A DNA stretch of 64,000 bases, taken from positions 124,001 to 188,000 of the forward strand of contig CALWLW010000002.1 in assembly GCA_944381625.1 (NCBI GenBank), read 5' to 3'. Of the stretch, positions 32,414 to 41,421 are shown one piece after another; the stretch's first letter is position 1; the number at the start of each line of letters is the position of its first letter. Both the position numbers and the translations under genes were made by a program. Under the pieces are notes generated by a model that was not told where the DNA came from, did no database searches, and was given only the letters and a program-made list of their open reading frames with translations. Origin of the DNA: an uncultured Lachnoclostridium sp. (GTDB lineage Bacteria; Bacillota; Clostridia; Lachnospirales; Lachnospiraceae).

Positions 32414-34559
32414 GGATGCCTGGATTGAAACCGGCGGGACAGGGAATCTGGAAGAAGAGCTTCTGGAATGGCAGGAACGCCTGTTCCGGCTCCGGGGAAA
32501 ATACCGGGAGACTCCGCCCGGATTCCGGCAGAAGGAGGCGGAGGAGGAAGGCCTGCGCCGCCTGTGCAGGATCAGAAAAGAATACGAAGAGCGGAGAAAG
32601 CCCAGGATGTGTTCCGGGTACCGGGCTCCCCGGGAGTGCTTTGTGGGGAGAGACGCGTACCTTGCGCGTATCGAAGAGATTTTCAGCCGGCACGCGGGAC
32701 CGGCGGTTCTCTATGGGATCGGCGGCATTGGCAAGACCGCGATTGCCAGGGCGTACGTCCGCCGCCGGGAAGGGGCGTACGGCGCGGTCCTCTTCCTGTC
32801 CTGCGATACGGATTTCCTGCGGCTGATCTGCGACGATGTCCGCGTGGCCGTCTCCAGCCTGCATTATTCCGAGGATAAATACGGGAGCAGGAGACAGTAT
32901 TTTAAAGAGAAACTGAAGGCGCTGAAGGAGATAGCGGAAACGGACCGGCTTCTGCTGGTCCTGGACGACTGCAATCGGGAAACGGATCAGTACATGGAGC
33001 AGATTTTTGCCCTGCCCTGCGATATCCTGGTGACGACCCGGGTAGATCCTGCCGTCTGGAAGGCCGGGACAGGGATTCCTGTGGAGGAACTGGACGGGGG
33101 CCGGGAGTGGGAGGACTTTGTCCGGGCGTACCGGGAGACGGAGCCGACAGAAGCGGAGTGGATGGATTACCTGGATTACTGGAAGCGGATTCACGGGCAT
33201 ACGCTGCTGATGATGCTGAAACTGCACGGCGTGGAACTGGGAAAGGACGTATCCGGCGCCATGGAGCTGGTCGCAAAAGATATGTTCCGCCGGGTTCCCC
33301 TGAAGAGAAAGGAAAAACAGGCGCTGAGGGAGCTGTCCTTGATGCCGGTGCAGGGGATTGGGGAAGAACTGTATGAGCAGGTGTCGGACATGGACCCGAA
33401 GGCGTTGGAGTATCTGGTGAACCGGCTTCTGGTCCGGCGGGAGGAAAAGGACGGGAAATACGTCCTGTCGATGCATCCGGTGCTGGCAGGCGCGGCGCGG
33501 GAGGTGTTCGCGCCCACTCAGACGAACTGCAAAGGGCTCATCCATGGATTTTACAAAATCGCCCGCAATGCCTGGAACCGGACTTATCTGGAGAATCAGG
33601 AGATCGAGCCGTATATTTTTGCTCTTCTGGAGAGGTTCCCCGTTCCGAAGCCCTGGCTGTTCCGGGAATACGGCGCGTATATTGCATGGCTGTGGATACA
33701 GGGATATTTTGAAGAGGCCAGGGTTTGCTGCGAGAATCTGATCCGTCAGACGGAGGCCGGGTACGGCACGGAACATCAGGCGACCGGGGAAGTCTATTTA
33801 TGGATGGCCGCCGTCTATTATAATTCTATGAATTTTAAGGAAGCTGATCTGTGGTACTGGAAGAGCTATCATTGTCTGAACGCCAGCAGGCCTTTTGACG
33901 ACTGGTATTTTTATGTGCGGGGAACACCTTACGCCAAGCTTTCCCGGTCGGCCAGGTACCGGGGAGAACTGAACGAAGCTCTTGTCCTGGCGGATGAAGC
34001 GCTTATGTACGGCAGGAAGTACTGTGAGTTCTGCGCGGAAAAGGGCGTCTGGCATGAGGAGAGCGATCCCCAGAATACCTATTGCCACTGGCTTTTGAAC
34101 AAGGCCAGAATCCTGTACGACCTGGGAAGGCTGCAGGAGGCCTGGGAGCTGGGCTGTCAGGCATGGAAAGGCGTCTGGGGAGAGGTTCAGGAGGGCAAGG
34201 ACTATGGATATGACCTGGTAGAATTTGAGCGTTTCCTGGTAAAGGCGCTGATGGCGCTGGGCGATTATAAACGGGCGGAGACGCTGGCGGAGGAGATGCT
34301 GGAAACGGCGGTCGCCTACCGTCAGGAAGGCTCGAAGGAATCCCTGAGCTGCCGGGAACAGATGGCGGATCTGTACCTGCAGATGGGACAGGAGGAAAAG
34401 GCCGCGCGCCTGTACGGGGAGATCCTTAAAAAGCTCATGGAGGATTTTCCCTACCAGACAGGATGGATCGCCAAGATACGGGCAAGCCGGAAAACGGCGG
34501 AGGCGAGGGCGGAAAAGATACGGGAAACGGACGGAGAGGGTATCGATGTATTTGGATGA
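32385..34559 (+). CDS. STAND-class NTPase with NB-ARC-like core and C-terminal helical repeats (copy 1)
   Basis: The 724-residue protein has a short N-terminal helical region with KYRETPPGFRQKEAEE (39-54), then VGRD (87-90), P-loop GIGGIGKT (111-118), Walker B LLLVLDD (189-195), the sensor-like LVTTR (215-219) and SMHP (362-365). VGRD, P-loop, TTR and MHP/MHD together are the hallmark of NB-ARC/SWACOS STAND ATPases. Residues about 385-700 are helical repeats of TPR type (TGEVYLWMAAVYYNSMNFKE, YGEILKKLME). No transmembrane or nuclease domain is fused, so an effector would have to be separate. STAND proteins act as ligand-triggered switches, including in phage defence and regulation. The start overlaps the MATE gene by 29 bases and has GGAGGGGG upstream. 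Confidence 0.85.
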   Translation: MGKNKAMDGEDAWIETGGTGNLEEELLEWQERLFRLRGKYRETPPGFRQKEAEEEGLRRLCRIRKEYEERRKPRMCSGYRAPRECFVGRDAYLARIEEIFSRHAGPAVLYGIGGIGKTAIARAYVRRREGAYGAVLFLSCDTDFLRLICDDVRVAVSSLHYSEDKYGSRRQYFKEKLKALKEIAETDRLLLVLDDCNRETDQYMEQIFALPCDILVTTRVDPAVWKAGTGIPVEELDGGREWEDFVRAYRETEPTEAEWMDYLDYWKRIHGHTLLMMLKLHGVELGKDVSGAMELVAKDMFRRVPLKRKEKQALRELSLMPVQGIGEELYEQVSDMDPKALEYLVNRLLVRREEKDGKYVLSMHPVLAGAAREVFAPTQTNCKGLIHGFYKIARNAWNRTYLENQEIEPYIFALLERFPVPKPWLFREYGAYIAWLWIQGYFEEARVCCENLIRQTEAGYGTEHQATGEVYLWMAAVYYNSMNFKEADLWYWKSYHCLNASRPFDDWYFYVRGTPYAKLSRSARYRGELNEALVLADEALMYGRKYCEFCAEKGVWHEESDPQNTYCHWLLNKARILYDLGRLQEAWELGCQAWKGVWGEVQEGKDYGYDLVEFERFLVKALMALGDYKRAETLAEEMLETAVAYRQEGSKESLSCREQMADLYLQMGQEEKAARLYGEILKKLMEDFPYQTGWIAKIRASRKTAEARAEKIRETDGEGIDVFG

Positions 34560-36651
34560 TGAATTTCTGGTGTGGAAAGAGCGGATGTTCGATCTGTGCA
34601 AAAAATATAAGGAGACGCCGCCGGGGTTCCGCAGCGCCGAGGAGGAATCCCAGGCATTGGAAGCCCTGCGCCTGGAGCGGGAAGACTATGAGGCGAGGCA
34701 TTCCTGCAGGCTCGAGGGAGGATACCAGGCGGCTCAGGAGCAATTTGCAGGCCGGACGAACTACTTAAAGGAAATTCACCGCCGCTTTGCCGAGGAAGGC
34801 GGGCCGGTGATCCTCTATGGGATTGGCGGGATCGGCAAGACGGCCCTTGCCAGAGAATATATCCGAAGGTACCGGGAAGATTATGACACGGTGCAGTTCC
34901 TGTATTATCAGGGCAGTTTTCAGTCTCTGATCTGCGACGATGTCCAGCTTCCCATCTCCAATCTGAAATATTCTCCCGACAAATACGGAAATAAAAGCCG
35001 GTATTTTGGAGAAAAGCTGAATGTGCTCGCCCAGCTTGCGCGGGAAACCCGCCTGCTTCTGGTGATCGACGACTGCAACGTGGAGTTTGACAGTAAAATG
35101 GAGCAGATATTTTCCCTTCCCTGCCACATTCTGGTGACGACCCGGGTGAACCCGAAGATCTGGGCCAACACTCCCCAGGGGGGGGGTGGGCTGCGCGTGA
35201 AGGGACTGGAGACGGAGGAAGAATGGGAGGCGTTTATCCGGATTTACCGGGGACGGGAGCCTGACCCGGAGGAACGGAAAGAACTTCTGGAGTACCGGAA
35301 GAAGGTGAACGGCCATACGCTGTCCATGATGCTGAAGGCGAAGGGTGCGGAACTGGAGACGGAGATGTCCGGCCGGATGGCCAGGGATATGTTTTCCCGG
35401 TTCCGACTGAGCAGGGAGGAAAAACAGGCCCTGCGGGAACTGTCCATTATGCCGGTGCAGGGGATTGGCAGAAAGCTCTATCTGCAGGTCTCCCGGACCT
35501 CAGATCAGACGCTGGACCGGCTGATCGCCCGCCTGCTGGTGCGTCAGGAGCAGAGGGGCGAAGAGGGGGATGCGGCGCTGTCCATGCATCCTTTGATCGC
35601 GCAGATGGCCAGGATGGTATTTTCTCCATCATTGGCCAACTGCTATCAGTTGATCCAGGGATTTTATACCAGAGTATATGACGCATGGAACGATACCTAT
35701 CTGGAAAACCAGCGGCTGGAGCCTTATGTGTTCGCATTGCTGTCGGCGTTCCCCAGGCCCGTGGCCTGGCTGTCCCGGCAGTTGGACGGCCTGGTGACGT
35801 TTCTGTGGATTCAGGGGTATTACAGAGAAGCGGAGGCGTACTGCAAAAAGATTGTGGGCGCGGCGGAACAGTATTATGGACTGGAGCACCAGATCACGGG
35901 AGAGATGTATATCCGCCTGGCGGCCGTCTATTACAATTCCATGGATTTTTCCCAGGCTCAGGGCTGGTATGAAAAAGGCTACCGTGTCCTGCGGACCTGC
36001 CCGCCTTTCGACCAGCGCTATTATTATTCCCGCTACACGGCCAGCTCCAAGATGTCCCGGAGCTGCCGGTTCCAGGGGGACTATGAGCGGGCGCTGACGC
36101 TGCTCCAGGAGTCCATGGACGACATCGAAAGGTTCCGCGACGCGACCCGCGCCATGGATCCGCAGGCCGTGGCCGGAAACTGGGAGATGATGTATCAGTA
36201 CGCCGCTCTGGATAAGGCGAAGATTTTTCTGAAGCTGGGAAGAACGGCGGAAGCGGAGGCTTTGTGCCGGGACAGCCTGGAAGCCGTCCTGAAATGGAAG
36301 GAAAGAAACAAAGCGGAGGATTTCCGGGACAATGAGTTCCGGGGTGTCCTGGTGGAGATCCTGCTGAAGCAGGGAGCGTATGAAGAAGCAGAAGCCATGT
36401 GCAGGGCGATGGTGGACAAAGCGGTAAGGTACAGGGGCAGATATTTCAAAGATACGCTGAGCTGCCGGGAGCAGCTGGCGGACGTTTACGCGGCCGCCGG
36501 AAAAGATCAGGAAGCCAGGCAGGAATATGGAACCATCCGTCAGTGTCTGACCCGGGAATATCCATATCAGAAAGAATGGATCAGCCGGGTGTGCAGAAAA
36601 GAGGCAAATGTTAAAGTTCACATTATTGACGAAAAAAAGAGCTTCGGGTAA
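34546..36651 (+). CDS. STAND-class NTPase with NB-ARC-like core and helical repeats (copy 2, poly-G tract)
   Basis: The 701-residue paralogue of the preceding gene has KYKETPPGFRSAEEESQ (20-36), P-loop GIGGIGKT (92-99), Walker B LLVIDD (171-176), LVTTR (196-200) and SMHP (346-349), with helical repeats from about 365 to the end. Identity to copy 1 is high in the core and moderate in the repeats, consistent with an old tandem duplication. It starts 14 bases inside the end of copy 1. A nine-G run at 35178-35186 encodes a Gly4 insertion (residues 212-215) not present in copy 1. A slip there would truncate the protein after the P-loop domain. Two switches with the same core and diverged sensor repeats suggest two ligands or a heteromer. 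Confidence 0.84.
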   Translation: MYLDDEFLVWKERMFDLCKKYKETPPGFRSAEEESQALEALRLEREDYEARHSCRLEGGYQAAQEQFAGRTNYLKEIHRRFAEEGGPVILYGIGGIGKTALAREYIRRYREDYDTVQFLYYQGSFQSLICDDVQLPISNLKYSPDKYGNKSRYFGEKLNVLAQLARETRLLLVIDDCNVEFDSKMEQIFSLPCHILVTTRVNPKIWANTPQGGGGLRVKGLETEEEWEAFIRIYRGREPDPEERKELLEYRKKVNGHTLSMMLKAKGAELETEMSGRMARDMFSRFRLSREEKQALRELSIMPVQGIGRKLYLQVSRTSDQTLDRLIARLLVRQEQRGEEGDAALSMHPLIAQMARMVFSPSLANCYQLIQGFYTRVYDAWNDTYLENQRLEPYVFALLSAFPRPVAWLSRQLDGLVTFLWIQGYYREAEAYCKKIVGAAEQYYGLEHQITGEMYIRLAAVYYNSMDFSQAQGWYEKGYRVLRTCPPFDQRYYYSRYTASSKMSRSCRFQGDYERALTLLQESMDDIERFRDATRAMDPQAVAGNWEMMYQYAALDKAKIFLKLGRTAEAEALCRDSLEAVLKWKERNKAEDFRDNEFRGVLVEILLKQGAYEEAEAMCRAMVDKAVRYRGRYFKDTLSCREQLADVYAAAGKDQEARQEYGTIRQCLTREYPYQKEWISRVCRKEANVKVHIIDEKKSFG
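35178..35186 (+). repeat. Nine-G homopolymer inside STAND copy 2
   Basis: G9 at 35178-35186, followed by TGGG, in the reading frame (CAG GGG GGG GGT GGG). It is the longest homopolymeric G tract I noticed in the window. Runs of this kind are prone to slipped-strand change, so phase variation is possible. Confidence 0.9.
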
Positions 36652-36741
36652 TGTACATAACTATGGGGGAGGCGTAAGGGGTTTGGGAAAACCCGCGCTC
36701 ATTCCCGTACAGACGATATATTGGGAAAAGGAGTTATGGAC

Positions 36742-37179
36742 ATGAAAACACAGGTGCATCTTTATGTGAAGAACGAAACTTTGTACACTCGCTTTTTCGG
36801 AGGCGGATTGTGGTTTATCAATATTTTCCGCAAGCTGCCGCTGGATATTGCGGTGGATGGGGATAAGCAGCGCTATAAACCCCAGGCGGAGCCGTATGTG
36901 CTGGACCTTGCGCCGGGCACCCATGTGATCGAGGGAAGGGACCCGCGGGCATTTACCAAGAAAGCGAGCAAAGCCATGACGGGCGCGATCATGGGAGCGG
37001 CAGCCATGGGAGCCGGCGGCGGATCCATGATCTCGGGAGCGCTTCTGGGCGCGGACGCGGCTTCTTCCAACGTTACCCGCGAGGGTATGTGCAGCGTGGA
37101 GCTGGAAGAGGGATCCATCATTAAAATTTCCTGCCAGGCGAACCGGAAGGGCGGCGTTGTCTTTAAAGCAGTAAAATAA
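36742..37179 (+). CDS. Hypothetical protein with glycine-zipper segment
   Basis: The protein has 145 residues from the ATG at 36742 (AAAGGAG eight bases upstream; the ATG at 36736 is too close to it). The N-terminal half looks like a beta-rich PEGA-like unit (LPLDIAVDGDKQRYK, APGTHVIEGRD). A Gly/Ala/Met-rich stretch follows (about 80-112, GAIMGAAAMGAGGGSMISGA), a glycine-zipper pattern that often packs in membranes or oligomers, and a short beta region ends the protein. No signal peptide. It sits 90 bases after STAND copy 2 in the same orientation. It could be the membrane-acting partner of the cluster (inference). Confidence 0.65.
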   Translation: MKTQVHLYVKNETLYTRFFGGGLWFINIFRKLPLDIAVDGDKQRYKPQAEPYVLDLAPGTHVIEGRDPRAFTKKASKAMTGAIMGAAAMGAGGGSMISGALLGADAASSNVTREGMCSVELEEGSIIKISCQANRKGGVVFKAVK

Positions 37180-37238
37180 GAGCGACAGAAGGGACCGGAG
37201 CCGCAGGGCTGCGGTCCTTTGTCATATGGAGGAAAAAC

Positions 37239-38285
37239 GTGTTTTTTGATGCAGTGAAAGAAGACCATACATTTGAAAATAAGTTATTGGAAGCCGCGCT
37301 TCTGCAGCGGCGGCTCCTGGAACTGCGGTTTGACTTTGGAAAAATGGAGCCAAGGCCGCTGGAAGAACGCAGGAAGGGCCTGTTTGGAAGGGAGACGGTA
37401 TTCCCGGAGACTTATTCCCGACTGCTGCAGGAGCTGGAGGCAAAGAGAGTGGAGCTGGAAAGGCTCCGCAGTGAGAAGGGATATCCCAGGGGACTGTACT
37501 GGTGGAACATCCCGTGGGAAGACCTGATCCCGATCCTGCTTCAGAACCTGACGCTGCCCGAAGAGGAAGACGAGCCGGATGAGAGCGGTTGGAGAAGGGC
37601 TTACGGCCTTGTGCGCATGGAAGGCAGGGAAGACAGAGACCTTCTGTGCCTGCGGGTGCAGGGGTACTGGCAGGGGAAACTGAGCACGTCCAAGAGCACC
37701 TATGAGAGGGAGCTGTCGTCTTATACGAAGGCGGAGCGCCGGAGGATGGAGGAAGAGTATGAGTCCAGGAAAAACAATAAAGCCCTGACGCATATGGCGT
37801 TTGCCAACAATGTGGGAGTCCATTCCATAGATACGGGCATGGATTACAATACTGCCGTGGATTATTATTCGTCGGCTGAGTACCTGTCCAATCGAATGAG
37901 AGAAGCGGAGAATTACAGCCAGAGCCTGTACACGCTGGTAGAGACCAAAGCCCTGTCAGTGAGCGCCCACGGGAAGAGATACGGAGCGGTGGACGCGGTG
38001 GCGGAATACCATGTGGACGGGGAAGGGCGGCTGGACTATATGGCCATGCTGGATTTCGCAAGAATCGCCGCCTCCGGGGAGGCTCCGGAAGAGCAGGGAA
38101 GCCTGCTGGAACATAAGGACGCGGCAGTGCTCTGTGCCCTGTGGCTGTCCCGGAGGGACGAGGTGCGCAGCGTGCCTGTCCGTCTTCTGGGAAGGGAACT
38201 GAACCGGTGCGCGGCGTCCTATGAGGAGGCGCTGATACAGGCGCAGATGATCACCTGCCTGGCAGGAAAACTGGAAGGAGAATGA
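37239..38285 (+). CDS. Hypothetical protein of the STAND cluster (348 aa)
   Basis: Starts with GTG at 37239, supported by a GGAGG site six bases upstream. The product is soluble, charged and probably mostly helical, with a coiled-coil-like region at about 60-85 (LLQELEAKRVELERLRSE) and a Trp-rich segment near 88-98 (LYWWNIPWEDL). No known domain is recognised. A hairpin with weak T tail (about 37189-37222) lies between it and the glycine-zipper gene and may tune expression. The next gene overlaps or abuts its stop, so the two are a translational pair. Confidence 0.65.
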   Translation: MFFDAVKEDHTFENKLLEAALLQRRLLELRFDFGKMEPRPLEERRKGLFGRETVFPETYSRLLQELEAKRVELERLRSEKGYPRGLYWWNIPWEDLIPILLQNLTLPEEEDEPDESGWRRAYGLVRMEGREDRDLLCLRVQGYWQGKLSTSKSTYERELSSYTKAERRRMEEEYESRKNNKALTHMAFANNVGVHSIDTGMDYNTAVDYYSSAEYLSNRMREAENYSQSLYTLVETKALSVSAHGKRYGAVDAVAEYHVDGEGRLDYMAMLDFARIAASGEAPEEQGSLLEHKDAAVLCALWLSRRDEVRSVPVRLLGRELNRCAASYEEALIQAQMITCLAGKLEGE

Positions 38286-38290
38286 GAAAT

Positions 38291-39733
38291 ATGGATGCAG
38301 CGATCATAAAAGGACTGGAAGAATGCGAAGGCAGGAGCAGAGAACTGGTGAGGCAGGGAATGCTCCGGGAACTGGAGCCTTACATGAGAGAATGGGACCG
38401 TCTGCTGGGGGAAGCCCGCAGGAGCGGCGACGATTCTCTGGATCTGCACTATTTTACCATGGTATTCGAGCAGATTAACGGGGCATTATATCAGAGCGTG
38501 GGTCAGCCGGGTCCCATGAGGGAGAGCCTTCTCAAAGGAAAACAGGCGGCCGACCGGTGCGCGGCGCTGCTTATGAGGGCGGATGCGGAGGACACCGACG
38601 ACCGGGAACTCCAGATCGGATTGAACTGCGCGGAATATTTAAGCAACGCAGGGGGGATCCTGGAGGCGTCCGACATGGAAACGGCGTTTGCCATGGCCCA
38701 GAAGTCGGCCGAGATCTACGACTGGCTCTGGCCGGTGCTTCTGCCGGGCTCGGCGGTCAGGGCGGCGGAGACGCAGATGAAGCTGTTCGCCCTGTATTTT
38801 GTGATCGGCAGGCAGGACGAAGGGCAGTCCTGTGCGGATAAGGCGGCAGAGCGGTATGAGGAACTGTTCGACCGCACCCAGGACATGCATTATCAGCTGG
38901 AAAGCTGGAAGACCAGGATCCTGGCGATTATACGGGACGTGTCCCGCATCCATCAGGAAACGGAGACGCTGTCCGGGTATCTGGAGCGGCTGGAACGTAT
39001 GGAGCAGGAGTACGCGCCGGAGACAGACGGCGGGATCCGTGCCCATATCGGCACTGTGGAAGTGATGGCTCTGGCGGCGCTGGGGACGGACGCGTTCCAA
39101 AGCGGGGACGGGGAGCGCGCGGAACGCCTGCTGACCCGGTGCTGTGAGAAGACCGAGGAAGCCCTGAAGATCCTGGAACAATATCCCCAGAGCGCCGAGA
39201 ACTTTGACAGAGACCAGGTGATGAACGCTTATATATCGGGAAGCATGATGCTGGGAGCGTATTATAACCAGGCCGGACGGTACCAGGAAGGGGAAAGCTG
39301 TTATCTGCGGGTGCTGAAGAATCTGGACGAAAATCCTCAGAGCGTGGAAGCGTTCATGGGACAGTTGGCCCGCGTGCAGATTTACACGGAGCTGGGACAG
39401 ATGACGGAGGGAGACCCCCAGGGAACGAAAAGGGATTTCTATCTGACGCAGGCGGCGGATCTGAGCCTGGATATAATCGCGAACAATCCTTCGCCCCAGG
39501 CTTTGCGGACGGCGGCGCTGGCTCTGCTGGGAGCCGCAGAAATGAAAAGCGCAAAAGGAAAGGCCGCCGAGGCGGCCAGATATGCCGGGAAGGGCCTGGA
39601 GCTGTGCTCCGTGCTGGAGCGGACTCCGGGACATGGCTTCTCCGGCAATGATCTCAAAGAACTGAGACGATTCTTCGATAAATACGCGTCCCAGAAAAAA
39701 GGCGGATTTTTTTCACGACTGCTGGGCAGGTAG
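38291..39733 (+). CDS. Hypothetical helical-repeat (TPR-like) protein of the STAND cluster
   Basis: The protein has 480 residues from the ATG at 38291, which has AGGAG ten bases upstream; an ATG at 38282 lies one base from that site and is less likely. It is all-helical with TPR-like pairs, for example SADKAAERYEELFDR-type and AGRYQEGESCYLRVLKNLDE (about 332-351). The very basic end (KKGGFFSRLLGR) could contact membrane or nucleic acid. No enzymatic motif is seen. It is the last gene of the cluster and follows the preceding gene by five bases. The helical repeats parallel those of the two STAND proteins, suggesting a scaffold. Confidence 0.68.
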   Translation: MDAAIIKGLEECEGRSRELVRQGMLRELEPYMREWDRLLGEARRSGDDSLDLHYFTMVFEQINGALYQSVGQPGPMRESLLKGKQAADRCAALLMRADAEDTDDRELQIGLNCAEYLSNAGGILEASDMETAFAMAQKSAEIYDWLWPVLLPGSAVRAAETQMKLFALYFVIGRQDEGQSCADKAAERYEELFDRTQDMHYQLESWKTRILAIIRDVSRIHQETETLSGYLERLERMEQEYAPETDGGIRAHIGTVEVMALAALGTDAFQSGDGERAERLLTRCCEKTEEALKILEQYPQSAENFDRDQVMNAYISGSMMLGAYYNQAGRYQEGESCYLRVLKNLDENPQSVEAFMGQLARVQIYTELGQMTEGDPQGTKRDFYLTQAADLSLDIIANNPSPQALRTAALALLGAAEMKSAKGKAAEAARYAGKGLELCSVLERTPGHGFSGNDLKELRRFFDKYASQKKGGFFSRLLGR

Positions 39734-39762
39734 AGCCCGCCGCGTCGGGGGACCGCTGGAGG

Positions 39763-39782
39763 CGCCGCGAAATCTCGCGGCG
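39763..39782. terminator. GC-rich hairpin between convergent operons
   Basis: CGCCGCGA (39763-39770) pairs with TCGCGGCG (39775-39782) around AATC. There is no T run, so it is a weak terminator candidate for the STAND cluster and for the convergent permease gene. Confidence 0.45.
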
Positions 39783-39799
39783 ACTCTGGCCCGCGTCTG

Positions 39800-41155
39800 T
39801 CAGATGAAGGTCAGCAGTACGAAGTTTACAATGAACAGAAGGGAAGCGGCCCACAGGATCGGATGAACCTGGACGGCTTCCTTTTTGCATATCTTCACCA
39901 GGCAGTAGGAGATAAAGCCAAAGGCGATGCCGTCCGAGATGCTGTAGCAGAGGGTCATGAACAGGCAGGCAAAGAATGCCGGAACCGCTTCCTCAAAGTT
40001 CTCCCAGTCGATCTCTTTAAATGAAGCAGTCATCATGATACCCACCGATACCAGCGCCGGAGCGGTGGCGGCGTAGGGGATGGCGCTGACAAAAGCGGCC
40101 AGGAAGGCGCTGAGGGCAAAACAGACCGCCACGACCACGCTGGTCAGTCCCGTGCGTCCGCCAGCCCCGATACCCGCGGCGCTTTCCACATAGGTAGTGG
40201 TGTTGGAGGTGCCGAAGATTGCTCCGATGGAGGTTGCCGTAGCGTCGGCAAAGAGCGCCCGGTCCATCTTGGATTTAAATCCGGAGCTGGTCTCCATGGC
40301 TTTCTCATCCTCCGCGCTGAAGATGCCGCTCTGGATGCCGGTGCCGATGAACGCGCCAATGGTGTCAAAGGTATCGGAGACGCTGAACGCCAGAATCGTG
40401 ATCAGCACCATGGGAAGTTTGGCCATATCCGCGAACAGGGACGGCAGTCCGGCGGGAGTGAAGATGACGCCCATTGTGGTGGGCAGGGCGGCGCAGGCGT
40501 CCCGGAACGTGACGGTGTCCGACATGGTGGTGATCCCCATGGGGATGCCGATGACGGCGGTGGCGACGATGCCGATGAGGATAGCGCCCGGCACGCGGCG
40601 GATTAACAGAACAATGGTCAGGGCCAGACCGATGAGGAAGAGCCACAGGCCAGGATCATTGAATGTGGCCAATGCGGGGACGCCGGAGTCAAAACGGATG
40701 AATCCCACGTTCAGAAGCCCGATATAGGAAATAAACAGGCCGATGCCTCCGCCAATGGCATTTTGTAAGCTTCTGGGAATACATTTGATAATATACTTCC
40801 GGAGCCGTGTAACAGTGATCAGGATATTCAGCAGGCCGCAGATAAATACCATGGACAGCGCCTGCTGCCAGATGAAGCCCAGACCGGAACAGACAGTGTA
40901 TACGAAAAAGGCGTTCAGCCCCATGCCCGGAGCCTGGGCGTACGGCACGTTGGCCACCAGCCCCATGACCAGGGTGCCGATGATGGCGGCGATAATCGTG
41001 GCCAGAAAGACCGCGCCCCATTCCATTCCGGCCTGGCTCAGAATCGCCGGGTTGATGGCGATGATGTACGCCATGGTGAAAAAGGTGGTGAGGCCGGCGG
41101 CCACTTCCGTGAGGACCGTCGTGCCGTTTTCCTTCAGTTTGAAAAAATCATTCAT
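39800..41155 (-). CDS. NCS2-family (AzgA-type) nucleobase permease
   Basis: The 451-residue protein begins MNDFFKLKENGTTVLTEVAA and has TFFTMAYIIAINPAILSQAG, the mark of AzgA-type NCS2 transporters for adenine, guanine or hypoxanthine. About twelve to fourteen helices are predicted. It imports purine bases with protons or sodium. The start has GGGAG nine bases upstream. The gene stands alone behind its own promoter. I looked for a purine riboswitch in the leader and did not find one. Confidence 0.9.
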   Translation of the reverse strand: MNDFFKLKENGTTVLTEVAAGLTTFFTMAYIIAINPAILSQAGMEWGAVFLATIIAAIIGTLVMGLVANVPYAQAPGMGLNAFFVYTVCSGLGFIWQQALSMVFICGLLNILITVTRLRKYIIKCIPRSLQNAIGGGIGLFISYIGLLNVGFIRFDSGVPALATFNDPGLWLFLIGLALTIVLLIRRVPGAILIGIVATAVIGIPMGITTMSDTVTFRDACAALPTTMGVIFTPAGLPSLFADMAKLPMVLITILAFSVSDTFDTIGAFIGTGIQSGIFSAEDEKAMETSSGFKSKMDRALFADATATSIGAIFGTSNTTTYVESAAGIGAGGRTGLTSVVVAVCFALSAFLAAFVSAIPYAATAPALVSVGIMMTASFKEIDWENFEEAVPAFFACLFMTLCYSISDGIAFGFISYCLVKICKKEAVQVHPILWAASLLFIVNFVLLTFI

Positions 41156-41218
41156 ATACGTTTCTCCCTTCTTTTCCGGCGGGAGCGTAAGCCCCGCGCA
41201 TGAGAAATTACGCTTTTT

Positions 41219-41246
41219 ATTATAAATAGTTTTCCGATTTTTTCAA
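41219..41246 (-). promoter_or_regulatory. Sigma-A promoter of the NCS2 permease gene
   Basis: On the minus strand TTGAAA (41246-41241), a 16-base spacer and a perfect TATAAT (41224-41219). The short leader can form AGCGTAA/TTACGCT. Confidence 0.75.
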
Positions 41247-41350
41247 TCATAATCCGTGGAGCGGGTCCGAATTGCCCAGGTATGTGTTGACCACTGCATT
41301 TTGTTGTGCCAATATATAAATACCTGCGTCCTACAGGCAAAAAAGCAAAA

Positions 41351-41395
41351 GTTGCGTGATAGTTGGTGGACGCAACCGGGGCTTTTTCCTATAAT
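41351..41395 (+). promoter_or_regulatory. Promoter with inverted-repeat operator before the membrane XRE gene
   Basis: TATAAT at 41390-41395 is preceded by a weak -35 (TGGACG, 41367-41372, 17-base spacer). GTTGCGT (41351-41357) and ACGCAAC (41370-41376) form a perfect 7-bp inverted repeat overlapping the -35 box. This is a likely operator, possibly for the regulator encoded downstream. Confidence 0.6.
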
Positions 41396-41421
41396 CGGCT
41401 GAAAAAGAGAGGAGAAAACAA

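Noticed and set aside
32385-36651. Assignment of the STAND proteins to known Avs-type phage sensors
   Set aside because: No N-terminal nuclease or other effector domain is present and the N-terminal motif is different; only the general STAND class is supported.
41156-41350. Possible purine riboswitch before the NCS2 permease
   Set aside because: The predicted leader is under 60 bases and lacks the conserved purine-aptamer loops; the CAGGTAT/ATACCTG pair lies upstream of the promoter.
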